Below are positions 53,838 to 63,600 of a stretch of 64,000 bases of DNA, piece after piece. Within the stretch, counting starts at the first letter, position 1, and each line of letters begins with the position of its first letter. The position numbers and the translations under genes are program-made. Location of the stretch: the NCBI RefSeq assembly GCF_025370875.1, contig NZ_JAMXFD010000005.1, positions 270,884-334,883 of the forward strand. Reading direction: 5' to 3'. Origin of the DNA: Laspinema palackyanum D2c (lineage in GTDB: Bacteria; Cyanobacteriota; Cyanobacteriia; Cyanobacteriales; Laspinemataceae). A model generated the notes under the pieces. The model searched no databases, was not told the DNA's origin, and saw only the letters and a program-made list of their open reading frames with translations.

Positions 53838-55413
53838 ATTTTAGTTTGGCGATCGCTTCTTTGTCTACTAGGGTTTCGCCGGTGACCAAATCGCGGACGG
53901 TTGCCAGTAAAACGCGCCCTGAGTTGACTTCAAAACGGACGGAGATGCGATCGAGGCCAATTTGTCCCGGGGGATTGAGATGGGCGACACAGACGCGATC
54001 GCGATCGAGATCTAGGGACCGATATTCTTCCCGTTTGTGCAAGGCACCTCCGATCATCTGTCCTGATTCATCAAACATCACTTCGGCGTGAGAAATTTCG
54101 GCGACTTCCCCGATATCGAGGCGGATTTCTTGTTGTCCCTCGATCGCCGCTTGTAACATCAAGGGTTCCGATCGCTGGCAGGGATAGGTTACCCCTTTTT
54201 CAAACAAGGGAAAATAGGAGTAGGTTTTACAATGGGGGTCCCATAACCGAATCGCGTAACTGTGGCGCAGATAATCCTCGACTATCACCGCATCATTTAA
54301 GGCTAATGCACCATGGGCCACCGCTTCAAAGGGTTTATCCATTTTCACCCGCGATCGGCCAAAATAGGAGACAATTAAAGTTTGAACCGCTGGAATTAAA
54401 CAACTCCCCCCTACTAACAGTACCTGTTCAATTTCGGCTTTACTAATTCCTTTCATTTGCGCGACTGCTAACACCTCATCCACTGCGCCGCGCAATTGTT
54501 CTAAAAGTTGATGATAATCTAACACTGCCTCAAAGCGATCGCGACTTAATTCGACTTCGTAGGACATAAAATTTTCATCATCAAACCATGCCTCTTTCGC
54601 CTCAAATTCCCGAGACAGGCGCATTTTTAACTTTTCAGCAATTTCTAATAACCGTTGCCACCCCATTTCCCCAATTTGGGACCGGGATAAACCCTGCCGT
54701 TGCAGATAATCTTCCACAATCCAGATATCAATATCAACCCCGCCAATATAGGCATCAGATTTTCCTAAAACCTCCGCTTGTAACGCTGAATTTCCCGATT
54801 GGGGTGGGTTCGTGCGAATTAAGCTCAAATCTAGAGTTCCTCCGCCAAAATCTACCACCAATACCACAGAACCGGGTTTTTTGATGGCATAACCCAGGGC
54901 CGCTGCGGTGGATTCATCAATAATATTAATCTCAGCAATTTCCAGGCGACTACCCAAGTCTCGAAACCAATCTAAATAGCGCTCAAATGCCCCCACAGGA
55001 ACGGTAAAAATCAGTTTACTCGGCTTGATTCCGCCCTGTGAAAGACGATGGCAAATTTCTTTTAAAAAAGATTCAGAAATCGTCGATGCCGAGTAGGTCA
55101 ATCCATCGACTAACCGGGGTGGGGCTTGAAAATCCGCTGCTAACTCTCGTTTAAATCCTTGAAATAACCGTCCGGGTTCAGCCTGTCCTAACCGGGTAGA
55201 AATCACCTGCTGCCCTAAAATAATTTGATTTGCTTTTTTAATAAAAACTACGGTGGGAATAACTGGAATTTCTAAACTTTCTCCCGTCTGTTTTTTACCT
55301 TTAAAAATCCTGGAAATTTCTCCAAATCTTAGGGTTTCAGGGGAATTATTATCGGGGTTAAGAATACTAACAACGGTGTTACTGGTGCCAAAATCAATTG
55401 CGACTACGGTCAT
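53836..55413 (-). CDS. Hsp70-family (DnaK-like) protein
   Basis: The gene encodes 525 residues. ATPase motifs are phosphate-1 AIDFGTSNTVVSIL at about 5-18, phosphate-2 VVDFGGGTLDLSL at 187-199 and the adenosine site VLLVGGSCLIP. The C-terminal part (about 380-525) is a beta-rich domain in the place of a peptide-binding domain, shorter than in DnaK (about 640) and without its lid. This is the divergent, truncated Hsp70 group common in cyanobacteria. The next gene upstream carries a GrpE-like domain, so the pair probably works as a chaperone and its nucleotide exchange factor. Its TAA stop falls inside a repeat. Confidence 0.92.
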   Translation of the reverse strand: MTVVAIDFGTSNTVVSILNPDNNSPETLRFGEISRIFKGKKQTGESLEIPVIPTVVFIKKANQIILGQQVISTRLGQAEPGRLFQGFKRELAADFQAPPRLVDGLTYSASTISESFLKEICHRLSQGGIKPSKLIFTVPVGAFERYLDWFRDLGSRLEIAEINIIDESTAAALGYAIKKPGSVVLVVDFGGGTLDLSLIRTNPPQSGNSALQAEVLGKSDAYIGGVDIDIWIVEDYLQRQGLSRSQIGEMGWQRLLEIAEKLKMRLSREFEAKEAWFDDENFMSYEVELSRDRFEAVLDYHQLLEQLRGAVDEVLAVAQMKGISKAEIEQVLLVGGSCLIPAVQTLIVSYFGRSRVKMDKPFEAVAHGALALNDAVIVEDYLRHSYAIRLWDPHCKTYSYFPLFEKGVTYPCQRSEPLMLQAAIEGQQEIRLDIGEVAEISHAEVMFDESGQMIGGALHKREEYRSLDLDRDRVCVAHLNPPGQIGLDRISVRFEVNSGRVLLATVRDLVTGETLVDKEAIAKLK

Positions 55414-55470
55414 AATTTTCCTGAGCAGGGATTACAGCCTCGGGAGAGGACACTTCAGTTCATGGGGGTC

Positions 55471-56250
55471 TTAGGAAGAGGCATTGATCCCACGGGGAAG
55501 GGTTCGGCTAACTTTCGCTGGAGACAGAATGCGATCGCCTTGACGATAGCCTACAAAGCGAATATAAACTACCTCTCCCGGTTGAATTTCATCAGAGTCC
55601 CCTTGATGGAATTGCGGGTTGTAAGCCACAGATTCCCAAGGATGACCAATCGGTTCATAGCCCCAATTTTCTAATAAATTATCCAGCGGTGCAAACAACG
55701 CCGTGAGATTTTTAGCCGGTAAATCCGGTTTAATGCGGGCCATTTCTGCGGCAGTGGGATAGTTCGTCAGCAAGGTTTGTATTTCCTCAAAGGTAGACTG
55801 ACAAAACTCCTCCCAAATCTGGGATTTTTGGTTCTCCAATTCCTCTCGCAAGCGCTGGCATTGTTGGCGTAATTCGGCGGTCAATTCAAGGGGAGAATTG
55901 CCCATAACCGACGGAGTTTTTGATGGAGTCGGTAACGGTTCCAACTGTTGCTCTAATTCTCCCATTGACCAATTTAAAGCCTGGGCCAGTTGGCGCAATT
56001 CCCTCCAGGGAATATTGCCGATCGCCCCGGACCGAATCTGGCGCAGGCGAAGGGTCGATATCCCGGCGGTTTGGGCTAACTGTTTCCAGTGAATTAGACC
56101 CAATTGCTTCATGCGACTGCCCAAGAGCGCATCATACTTTAATTGCTGATTTTTTAGGTTTCCCAACTCTACTAAATATAAAATTCCAATGAACAGGACA
56201 AAGCTCAGAACCCAGCCAAATCCGATTAAATTGGGTTCCTCTATCATCAA
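55471..56250 (-). CDS. Membrane HTH protein with GrpE-like C-terminal domain
   Basis: The gene encodes 259 residues. An N-terminal membrane helix (8-28, IGFGWVLSFVLFIGILYLVE) is followed by a Cro/C1-type helix-turn-helix (55-103, LAQTAGISTLRLRQIRSGAI), a coiled coil (125-150) and a C-terminal region (150-250). The latter resembles GrpE: FAPLDNLLENWGYEPIG, ESVAYNPQFHQ, PGEVVYIRFVGYRQGDRI and LSPAKVSRTL. GrpE is the nucleotide exchange factor of Hsp70, and the Hsp70 gene follows 57 bases downstream. The protein thus joins a membrane anchor, a DNA- or protein-binding HTH and a GrpE module, an unusual combination. Whether the HTH binds DNA is unknown. Confidence 0.85.
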   Translation of the reverse strand: MMIEEPNLIGFGWVLSFVLFIGILYLVELGNLKNQQLKYDALLGSRMKQLGLIHWKQLAQTAGISTLRLRQIRSGAIGNIPWRELRQLAQALNWSMGELEQQLEPLPTPSKTPSVMGNSPLELTAELRQQCQRLREELENQKSQIWEEFCQSTFEEIQTLLTNYPTAAEMARIKPDLPAKNLTALFAPLDNLLENWGYEPIGHPWESVAYNPQFHQGDSDEIQPGEVVYIRFVGYRQGDRILSPAKVSRTLPRGINASS

Positions 56251-56259
56251 CCTTCCTCC

Positions 56260-56472
56260 CTAAAATGGTTGAATCGATTGGTGGGATTCTGTGACAATAT
56301 TTTCGTCATCTTGATAATAGTCCGGGAGTAATTCTTGGGATTCAACTTTGCCCAGGGCTTTTTCAATTTCGGCGGTGGTTTCTGTGCAGTTTTGTCCATT
56401 GCCATTGAGGACCGTTTCTATAATTTTACCGTCTTTGCCAATGCGATATTCTACTTTGCGATATTCAGCCAT
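56260..56472 (-). CDS. DUF2997-family small protein
   Basis: The gene encodes 70 residues: MAEYRKVEYRIGKDGKIIET, then NGNGQNCTETTAEIEKALGK and an acidic tail. The strand-strand-helix layout with GQNCTETTAEIE matches DUF2997, which occurs with DUF1257 (Ycf35) genes in cyanobacteria. A single Cys sits in the conserved N-C-T-E-T segment. It lies nine bases upstream of the HTH-GrpE gene and is first in that minus-strand operon. The function is unknown. Confidence 0.88.
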   Translation of the reverse strand: MAEYRKVEYRIGKDGKIIETVLNGNGQNCTETTAEIEKALGKVESQELLPDYYQDDENIVTESHQSIQPF

Positions 56473-56583
56473 TTCAACCTCCCGTTGGGTTTGAGGGATT
56501 GGGACTCAGGTTCCCACCCCTGCTTTGTCTTATTTTATTCCGATTAGGCCAGGATTGACTCAGAAGTTCCGATCAGGGGAGAA

Positions 56584-57555
56584 TTAGGCGAGTTTACCTT
56601 TGCCGACTAAGGCTGAGATCCCAGCGGCGGAAGCTTCGGCAATGACGCTAATTAGGCGATAGAAAGCAACCGCACCTAAAATAGCCGCTGGGGAAAATTG
56701 CTGATCCAACAAGGCGATCGCCGTTGCCTCAAAAATGCCAATGCCCCCCGGTGCACCAGGAACCACCAACCCTAACAACCAGGCAAAACTAAAAGCCCCC
56801 ATCAACGGCGGTAATTGTGCGGGCTGTACCGGAGTCATCGCTTGCACCGTTAAAATAAATCCCCCCCCGCGCAACAGCAAAAATCCCAGTTCTCCCAATA
56901 GCGGAAGCAGGGGGTAACGAGTTAGTTTGGCAGCAGTTGGCGGGGGTGCCTCGGGGGTGACTTCCAACAGTTCCTCGGTTTTGGGGGGAGCTTTTTTGAG
57001 TTTGAGTTTGCTTAAAACTTGAATGATCGGATTTAAAATCCGGGGATGGATCCCCACCAGGACCGCCCCTAATCCCAGTCCCAGGAGAAGCGGGGGAACA
57101 GCGCCCGAGGCAGTTCCCCATAAGGTACTACTCCCCAATCCGGCGATAATTAAGGCCGATGCTGCCATTAACAGGGGTTCTAGCAAGACGCTGAGGACGG
57201 CAACCCCTAGGGGCACATCCCGCTTGGCGATCGCCGCAATTCGACCATAGAAATGCCAAACATTGCCTGGTAAATATTTCGCAATATTGGTGGTGAGATA
57301 GACAGATAACCCCCAACCCAAAGGAACTGGGCGATCAAACTCCCGCAGAATCCACAACCACACCCAACCGGACCACAAATGCGCTAAAAAGGTCACTGCC
57401 AGGGCGATCGCCAGGGCAATCCAACTGGATCCGGTAATCCGGAGATCCGCCACAGCCCCCGCATTATCTTTGAGGGTTTTGGCGAGAAAAAATAGGGTGG
57501 CCCCGAGAATGACCCACCGTAAAAAAGGTTTTAATTGCGATCGCAGGCGATTCAT
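56584..57555 (-). CDS. UPF0104/lysylphosphatidylglycerol synthase-type membrane protein
   Basis: The gene encodes 323 residues from the ATG at 57555 (MNRLRSQLKPFLRWVILG); an upstream ATG at 57600 would add 15 atypical residues. It has eight or so membrane helices, with the family segments YLTTNIAKYLPGNVWHFYGR and GLVVPGAPGGIGIFEATAIA and the end YRLISVIAEASAAG. Relatives include the membrane domain of lysylphosphatidylglycerol synthase and flippase-like proteins, but the soluble aminoacyl-transfer domain is absent. It may move or anchor lipid or polysaccharide precursors; the substrate is unknown. Confidence 0.9.
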   Translation of the reverse strand: MNRLRSQLKPFLRWVILGATLFFLAKTLKDNAGAVADLRITGSSWIALAIALAVTFLAHLWSGWVWLWILREFDRPVPLGWGLSVYLTTNIAKYLPGNVWHFYGRIAAIAKRDVPLGVAVLSVLLEPLLMAASALIIAGLGSSTLWGTASGAVPPLLLGLGLGAVLVGIHPRILNPIIQVLSKLKLKKAPPKTEELLEVTPEAPPPTAAKLTRYPLLPLLGELGFLLLRGGGFILTVQAMTPVQPAQLPPLMGAFSFAWLLGLVVPGAPGGIGIFEATAIALLDQQFSPAAILGAVAFYRLISVIAEASAAGISALVGKGKLA

Positions 57556-57723
57556 AAAAATACGGGATGAGAGTAAGCCAGAGAAAATTGCCATGCCCAC
57601 CCTATATCCTAACCCTACCAGCCCGGTTAGAGTCTAAAACTCTGGGAAAATTCCAACTCGGACAGCCGCTGTCACACCATTCATGATTTCCTCCCTATCG
57701 ATTAAAAAAAGATTTTCCAACCC

Positions 57724-57754
57724 TTGCATTTATTTTAAAGTTGAGTGATACAAT
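57724..57754 (+). promoter_or_regulatory. Weak predicted promoter upstream of the PhoD-like gene
   Basis: TTGCAT (57724-57729) and TACAAT (57749-57754) are separated by 19 bases, slightly longer than the ideal 17. No PHO-box octamer repeats were seen, so phosphate control is not evident. Confidence 0.3.
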
Positions 57755-57799
57755 AAGCCATGCATCAAAAGAACAAATTCAGTGACTTCACTCAGAACT

Positions 57800-60265
57800 A
57801 TGTTGAATGCCCAAGATTTATATAATGAAGCCTATTATCTCGCCCGTAACCCCGACGTTGCCAATGCGATCGCCGCTGGATTATTTCCCACTGGGTTCGC
57901 CCATTTTGAAACCTTCGGGCAGAATGAAGGACGTAATCCCACTGCCCTCTTTGATACCCGCTACTACCTCACCTTAAATCCTGATGTAGCCGCAGCAGTC
58001 TCCGCCAATCAACTCACCCCCTTTCAACATTACATCGCCTTTGGGCAAACAGAAGGACGGAACCCTAGCACTCTCTATAACGAGCAACGCTATCTCTCAG
58101 ACAATCCCGATGTCGAAGCGGCAGTCAACGAATCATCCCTCACCGGCATCCAACACTTTCAGCTCTTTGGGCAAGGCGAGGGGCGAATTCCCAGCAATTT
58201 ATACAATCCCGCCTACTATTTAGCCAAAAATCCGGACGTTGCTGCTGCCGTAGAACGGGATGAAATCACCGGAATCGGACATTATCTCAACTTTGGTATT
58301 TTTGAAGGCCGGGAATTTACCCCCTTTATGGGAGGTAATACCACCCTTCCTAATGGCGTGGCGGCTGGGGATGTGACCCAAAATAGTGCCGTGTTATGGA
58401 CCCGCAGTACCGAAGTGGGTCCGGTGAGTTTTGAGTATGCCACCGATGCCAGCTTTGGGGCGATCGCGGGACAAACGACTAACTTTGTCACCGACCCCAC
58501 GGTTCCCGTCCAAGTACAAGTGAGTAACTTGGCCCCGCAAACCCAATATTACTATCGCGTCACCGATGCTGTAGGCACTTCAGCAGTCGGCCAGTTTCGC
58601 ACTCCCGCCCCCTTAGGAACACAGGCGGGATTACGCTTTGGCGTCACCGGAGACTGGCAAGGAGAACTCGCCCCCTATCCCTCCATTAGCAACGTCCCCG
58701 ATCGCAACCTCGACTTTTTCGTCCTCATGGGCGATACGGTAGAAATGGACAGTATCTCTCCGGACCTCCCCGGTGTCCGCCAATCGGCCAACCTAGAGCA
58801 ATTTCACACTAAATATAACGAGATTTTTACCGAACGATTCGCACTCAACCCCTGGGCCGATTTGCGCGCCTCTACCGCCACCTATAACACTTGGGATGAC
58901 CACGAAATCACCAATGATTTTGCGGGAGGTGCGGCCCCGGCAGAATCTCCCCAACGCAATGGAATTTTTGGGACCGAAGGCCGATTTGTTAATGAAACCC
59001 CGGTGTTTAATCAGGCATTGGAAGCATTCCTGGATTACAAACCCATGACCGAACAACAGTACGGGGAAACCGGCGACCCTCGGACTGCCAACAAAGAGAA
59101 ACTGTATCGGTACAATGTGCATGGCAATGATGCCGCCAGCTTTGTTTTAGACCTGCGGTCCTTCCGAGATAAACCCTTACCCTTTATCCCAGAAACCGCT
59201 TCCCCAGAAGCCGTCACCGCCTATTTACAAAATTCGTTTGAACCTAATCGCACGATGTTGGGTCAAGTGCAGTTACAGGAATTTAAAAACGACTTACTCG
59301 CGGCGGAAAATGCCGGAATTACCTGGAAGTTCGTCATGTCTACCGTCCCCATGCAACATTTTGGAATAGCAGTTTCTGGGGAACGTTGGGAAGGATTTGA
59401 AGCCGAACGCACCGAGTTATTGCGGTTTATTGATGAGAACAATATTAGCAATGTAGTGTTTGTAACGGGAGATTTTCATGGCAATGTCGTCAACAATATA
59501 ACCTACCAGGATGCATTGGGTCAACCACAAAAACCCACCGGGGCTTTTGATGTGATGATTGGTCCAGCCGCGATTCAATTAAATATCGGCCAAGGACCTT
59601 TTGCCGCCCCCTTTGGACCAGCAACCGTGGCATTTACCCCGGATGCACTCCTCTCTCCCGCAGAGAAAGACCGCTATCGGGCAATGACCAATGAGGCGGA
59701 AAAGAACGCCTTTGTGCGCCAGGTAATTGATAATCGGATTCTGCCATTAGGATATGATCCTGTGGGGTTAGAAGGGTCGGAAATTGATGCACAATTACTC
59801 CAGGGTTCCTATTTTAGCGGTCACAATTATGGCTGGACAGAATTTGCGATCGCCCCAGACACTCAACAGCTAACAGTGACCACCTTTGGCGTTGACCCCT
59901 ATACCCAAGCAAACATGGAAGCAAATCCCACGGAAGTTGCCAATCGCACCCCGACGATTCGCTTACAATTTACCGTCAATCCGCAGAGTGGGGAGGTGCT
60001 ATTACCCTCGGATATCACAACGGCAGTGGAGGACAATCTATCCCGAGATTTCGGACTGCAACCGGGGAATTTTACCGTGGTTTCCGCAGAACAACAAACC
60101 TGGTCCGATGGCTGTTTAGGATTAGGAGAAGCGAATGAAAGCTGTTTGCTGGCACTCGTGGAGGGATGGCAGGTAACGGTCCAAAGTGGCGATCGCACCT
60201 TAGTCTACCGCACCGATGACTCAGGGTCTCAGGTGAGACTCGATCGCCAAGCATCCCAGTTGTAA
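57800..60265 (+). CDS. PhoD-like alkaline phosphatase with N-terminal repeat domain
   Basis: The gene encodes 821 residues from the ATG at 57800. Residues 1-180 hold four repeats of about 45 residues, of the type YYLARNPDVANAIAAG then HFETFGQNEGRNP, a domain often joined to extracellular cyanobacterial proteins. The PhoD phosphodiesterase/monoesterase part follows (about 190-700): the FNIII-like N-domain (AAGDVTQNSAVLWTRST), then metal motifs GVTGDWQGE, MGDTVEMD, TWDDHEITNDF, FVTGDFHGN and SGHNYGWTEF. The last 120 residues are unassigned. No Tat or Sec signal is seen, so export, if any, uses another route. Activity on organic phosphates is likely from the family; ligands are intact by eye. 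Confidence 0.93.
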   Translation: MLNAQDLYNEAYYLARNPDVANAIAAGLFPTGFAHFETFGQNEGRNPTALFDTRYYLTLNPDVAAAVSANQLTPFQHYIAFGQTEGRNPSTLYNEQRYLSDNPDVEAAVNESSLTGIQHFQLFGQGEGRIPSNLYNPAYYLAKNPDVAAAVERDEITGIGHYLNFGIFEGREFTPFMGGNTTLPNGVAAGDVTQNSAVLWTRSTEVGPVSFEYATDASFGAIAGQTTNFVTDPTVPVQVQVSNLAPQTQYYYRVTDAVGTSAVGQFRTPAPLGTQAGLRFGVTGDWQGELAPYPSISNVPDRNLDFFVLMGDTVEMDSISPDLPGVRQSANLEQFHTKYNEIFTERFALNPWADLRASTATYNTWDDHEITNDFAGGAAPAESPQRNGIFGTEGRFVNETPVFNQALEAFLDYKPMTEQQYGETGDPRTANKEKLYRYNVHGNDAASFVLDLRSFRDKPLPFIPETASPEAVTAYLQNSFEPNRTMLGQVQLQEFKNDLLAAENAGITWKFVMSTVPMQHFGIAVSGERWEGFEAERTELLRFIDENNISNVVFVTGDFHGNVVNNITYQDALGQPQKPTGAFDVMIGPAAIQLNIGQGPFAAPFGPATVAFTPDALLSPAEKDRYRAMTNEAEKNAFVRQVIDNRILPLGYDPVGLEGSEIDAQLLQGSYFSGHNYGWTEFAIAPDTQQLTVTTFGVDPYTQANMEANPTEVANRTPTIRLQFTVNPQSGEVLLPSDITTAVEDNLSRDFGLQPGNFTVVSAEQQTWSDGCLGLGEANESCLLALVEGWQVTVQSGDRTLVYRTDDSGSQVRLDRQASQL

Positions 60266-60571
60266 AATCTCCTTCCGGTCCCCTCCCCTTACTAAGGGGA
60301 GGGTTAGGGTGGGGTCCTCTTGATGTAGCGATCGCACATCACAAAGAAAGAGGTTAGCACCCGCCTCCATACAGGTGCTTAAGCCGGAAGTTGTAAAATC
60401 CCCTTCCGGTCCCCTCCCCTTACTAAGGGGAGGGTTAGGGTGGGGTCCTCTTGATGTAGCAATCGCACATCACAAAGAAAGAGGTTAGCACCCGCCTCCA
60501 TACAGGTGCTGAAGCCGGAAGTTGTAAAATCTCCTTCCGGTCCCCTCCCCTTGCTAAGGGGAGGGGACCGG
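60259..60571. repeat. 131-bp tandem repeat, two full copies and a partial third
   Basis: The unit starts GTTGTAAAATCTCCTTCCGG; copies begin at 60259, 60390 and 60521, a period of exactly 131 bp. Each contains the hairpin CCCTCCCCTT-ACT-AAGGGGAGGG and the segment GGTTAGGGTGGGGTCCTC. The third copy diverges after the hairpin. The repeat begins within the last codons of the phosphatase gene, whose stop codon TAA is part of copy one. The hairpins may terminate transcription from both flanking convergent genes. Confidence 0.9.
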
Positions 60572-60625
60572 AAGGTGCAGTTAATCCAACATCCTCCCCA
60601 TCTCCCCCATCCTCCCTAATCCCCA
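60572..60625. other. Remainder of the spacer between PhoD-like and SpoIIE genes
   Basis: Short region with CATCCTCCCCATCTCCCCC-type stutter. Nothing else is seen. Confidence 0.35.
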
Positions 60626-63600
60626 TCACCGCTGCTTCATCACCACCAAAGTAATATCATCAAACACCCTCTGTTCCCCAATAAACTCTCGCACATCCTG
60701 AATCACCCCGGACCGAATCGCCTCTGCCGACTCCTGCCAATACTGCGACACCACCTCACAGAGTCGGTCCATCCCATAGAACTCTCCCGCCATATTTTCC
60801 GCCTCCGGTATCCCATCGGTATAAAGCACCACCCCATCCCCAGGATTTAACGTCACTTCCGCCTGAGTAATAAAATCAGCAATATCCAACTCTAACCCCA
60901 CAGGAAATCCTAAATCAACCGTATCCAGTCGCTCAATTTCTCCCGTCCCTCGGACAATCAGAATCTCCTCATGTTGTCCACTAATCCGCAATACTCCATC
61001 CGCATAATCCAGTAACGCTAAAGTCAGATTCTTATCCGTCCGCATCCGCGCCACGTTATCATGAATCATCCGGTTGATGGTATTTAAAAACTTCACATAA
61101 TCCGTTTCATCATTCACCAACAAAGTCCGCACAGCAGTTTGCACCATCACCATCACCATTCCCGCTTCTAATCCATGTCCCGTGACATCCCCAATCCCAA
61201 TTTTGATATGTCCCTCATGGTTCAACACATCATAATAATCTCCCCCGATTTCATCTGCCGGTTCCATAAATCCCGCAATTTCTAAGCCGGGAATCGCCTG
61301 CAATTCTTCAGGTCGAGGCAACATCTTTTGTTGCAATTGGCGGGTGACATCCAGTTCCGCACTCATCCGAATGTTGTCGGATTTCAGCAGTTCATTCAGG
61401 GCGCTGATTTCTTCATTCGCTTCGGCAAGTTGAGCAGTCCGTTCGATGACTTTATCTTCTAAAGTTCGGTAAAGTTGAGCATTTTCTAGGGAAATTGCAG
61501 CTTGGGCGGAAATAACTTGTAGGAGTTCAATGCGTTCTTGGGTAAATGCGCCAGTTGCTAAGTTATTTTCCAGGTAGAGAATGCCAATTAATTTCCCTTG
61601 GTTAACAATGGCGGCACAGAGAAGGGACTGGGTTTGCTCTTGGAGAATATAGGGGTCTGCGGTAAAAATTCCCTCTTCGGTGGCGTTGGCAAGGATGACA
61701 TTTTCCTGGGTCCGGGCGACATAGTTAATGATAGCGGGAGGGACAAAATTACCGCTTTCTAGGGGGAGGGATTCTAGGATTTGGACTTCCCTATCCGGAA
61801 GTTTGGCGGCTTCGATTTTGAGTTGATTGTTGTCGGATAAAATCAGCACACCTTTTTGTGCCCCGGCATTTTCTATGGCGAGATTCAGGAGTTGAGATAG
61901 GAGTTTATTGAGTTGAATTTCGCTGGAAATCGCTTGGGAGGCTTTGAGCACCGTGGCGATATCCAGGGTTTCCCCGGAACTGCTGCCACTGATGGAGGTG
62001 GTGGCGATTGTGCTGCGGGTGGAGGTGCGTAATTCGATGAGTTCGGGATAGTGGGTTTCTAGGTGTTTGACTTTGGCTGTCGCACCCCAGCGTTGATAGG
62101 CATAGTGGGCTTCTTTGAGGTAGAAACGGGCTAGGTGAGGGATGTTGCGTCCGATGTAGAAACGGGCGGCGAGTTCGTAGGCGAGGGCTTCTTCGTTGAG
62201 ATATTCGTGTTCTTTGGCGAGGGTTATGGCGCGATCGTAGTAGTCTCGGGCATCCGCATCATTGTTGAGAACTCGGGCGCGTTCGGCTTCGACGAGATAA
62301 TATTTATGCAGGTAGTTCATAGGGGCCTGTTGCGCCCAGAGTTGCATTGTTTCCTGGTTAGCGGTGACTTTTTCTAGGATGCGCTGTTGTTCCGATTCCG
62401 GGGAGTCGGGATAGATGGCGAGATGGGTGAGGGAATGGTATAAATAAATGGTAGGATAGGCAGGTGTACCCATCGCATAAATCGCATATTGATCTAAATC
62501 AGCAGTTGTATTGAGAGCATCTTGGAACTCACTAAACTGATAAGCGAGAATTAATTTATTGACATACATATTACATAGTGCAGCGACATCCCCGGATTGG
62601 AGACGAAGTGGCATCATGATTTCTTCATTAAAAGCCTCTCCCTTTAATTCCCAAGGTTTGTCGTAATTCCCTCGTAAATTTATAATAGCTTGACGGAATG
62701 ATTCATGCCAATTCAAATGACTGTCTTGCTTTATTTGATGCATTAAAGCACTATAATCATTTGCTTCTTTTTCCAGGATTTCTAAATTTCTCCCACATAG
62801 ATAAGCATTTACGGTATAAGAAGTTAAATTGCTTGCAGCACTGTCAAAACTTCCACTTTCTAATCCGGCTTTATATCCTTTTATAAAAATAGGTAAACTG
62901 GTTTTAATATGTTCTTTGAAATGGGTTGTAAAATAATAAACCCAAACCCAAACCCTCGCTTGAATTTCTTTATCAGTCAACCGGCTGATGAATTGTAAAG
63001 CTAATTGCCCATATTGATACCCACGTTCTAATTGTCCCGAACGACACAGAAGAAATCCATAAAAGGCAAAAGCAGTGGCTGACAGGGGGGCATATCCATA
63101 TAAAATTGATAAATTGATCTGCTTGCAGACAATTAGAGCAAATAATCCCTGAATTGTATAAGAGGCATTGTAGGACATTGCGATAATTTTCATGGCAGCC
63201 AGTTTGTAGGGATCGGTCATGGCTGGGAGAGTTAGTAGATTTTCATTGGATCGTTGATCTAAAAGCTCCTGAGTTTCCTGTAGGACTTGCATCACATCTT
63301 CATCGCTGGGACGTTCAGTCACGTCTACTCCTAGCAGTTTTAGTACCTCTAAGGCGGTGGTAAGTGCTTTTGGCAATTGGTTTTGAGCATTATAAGCTAA
63401 CAGTAGAACCTCATAGGCTTTTACCCGATCTATCAAATCTATTGCTTCTTGTTTAATCAAATCGATTAAACGTTGCATTTTATCAAAATCACCACACAAA
63501 TAAGCCGCTTCTGCCGCCTCGTTATGCAATGCCACCGCCAGTTGATATTGGGTTTTCCAACCTTGATTTATGAGTAAATCTATGCCTGCTTGAAAATAGG

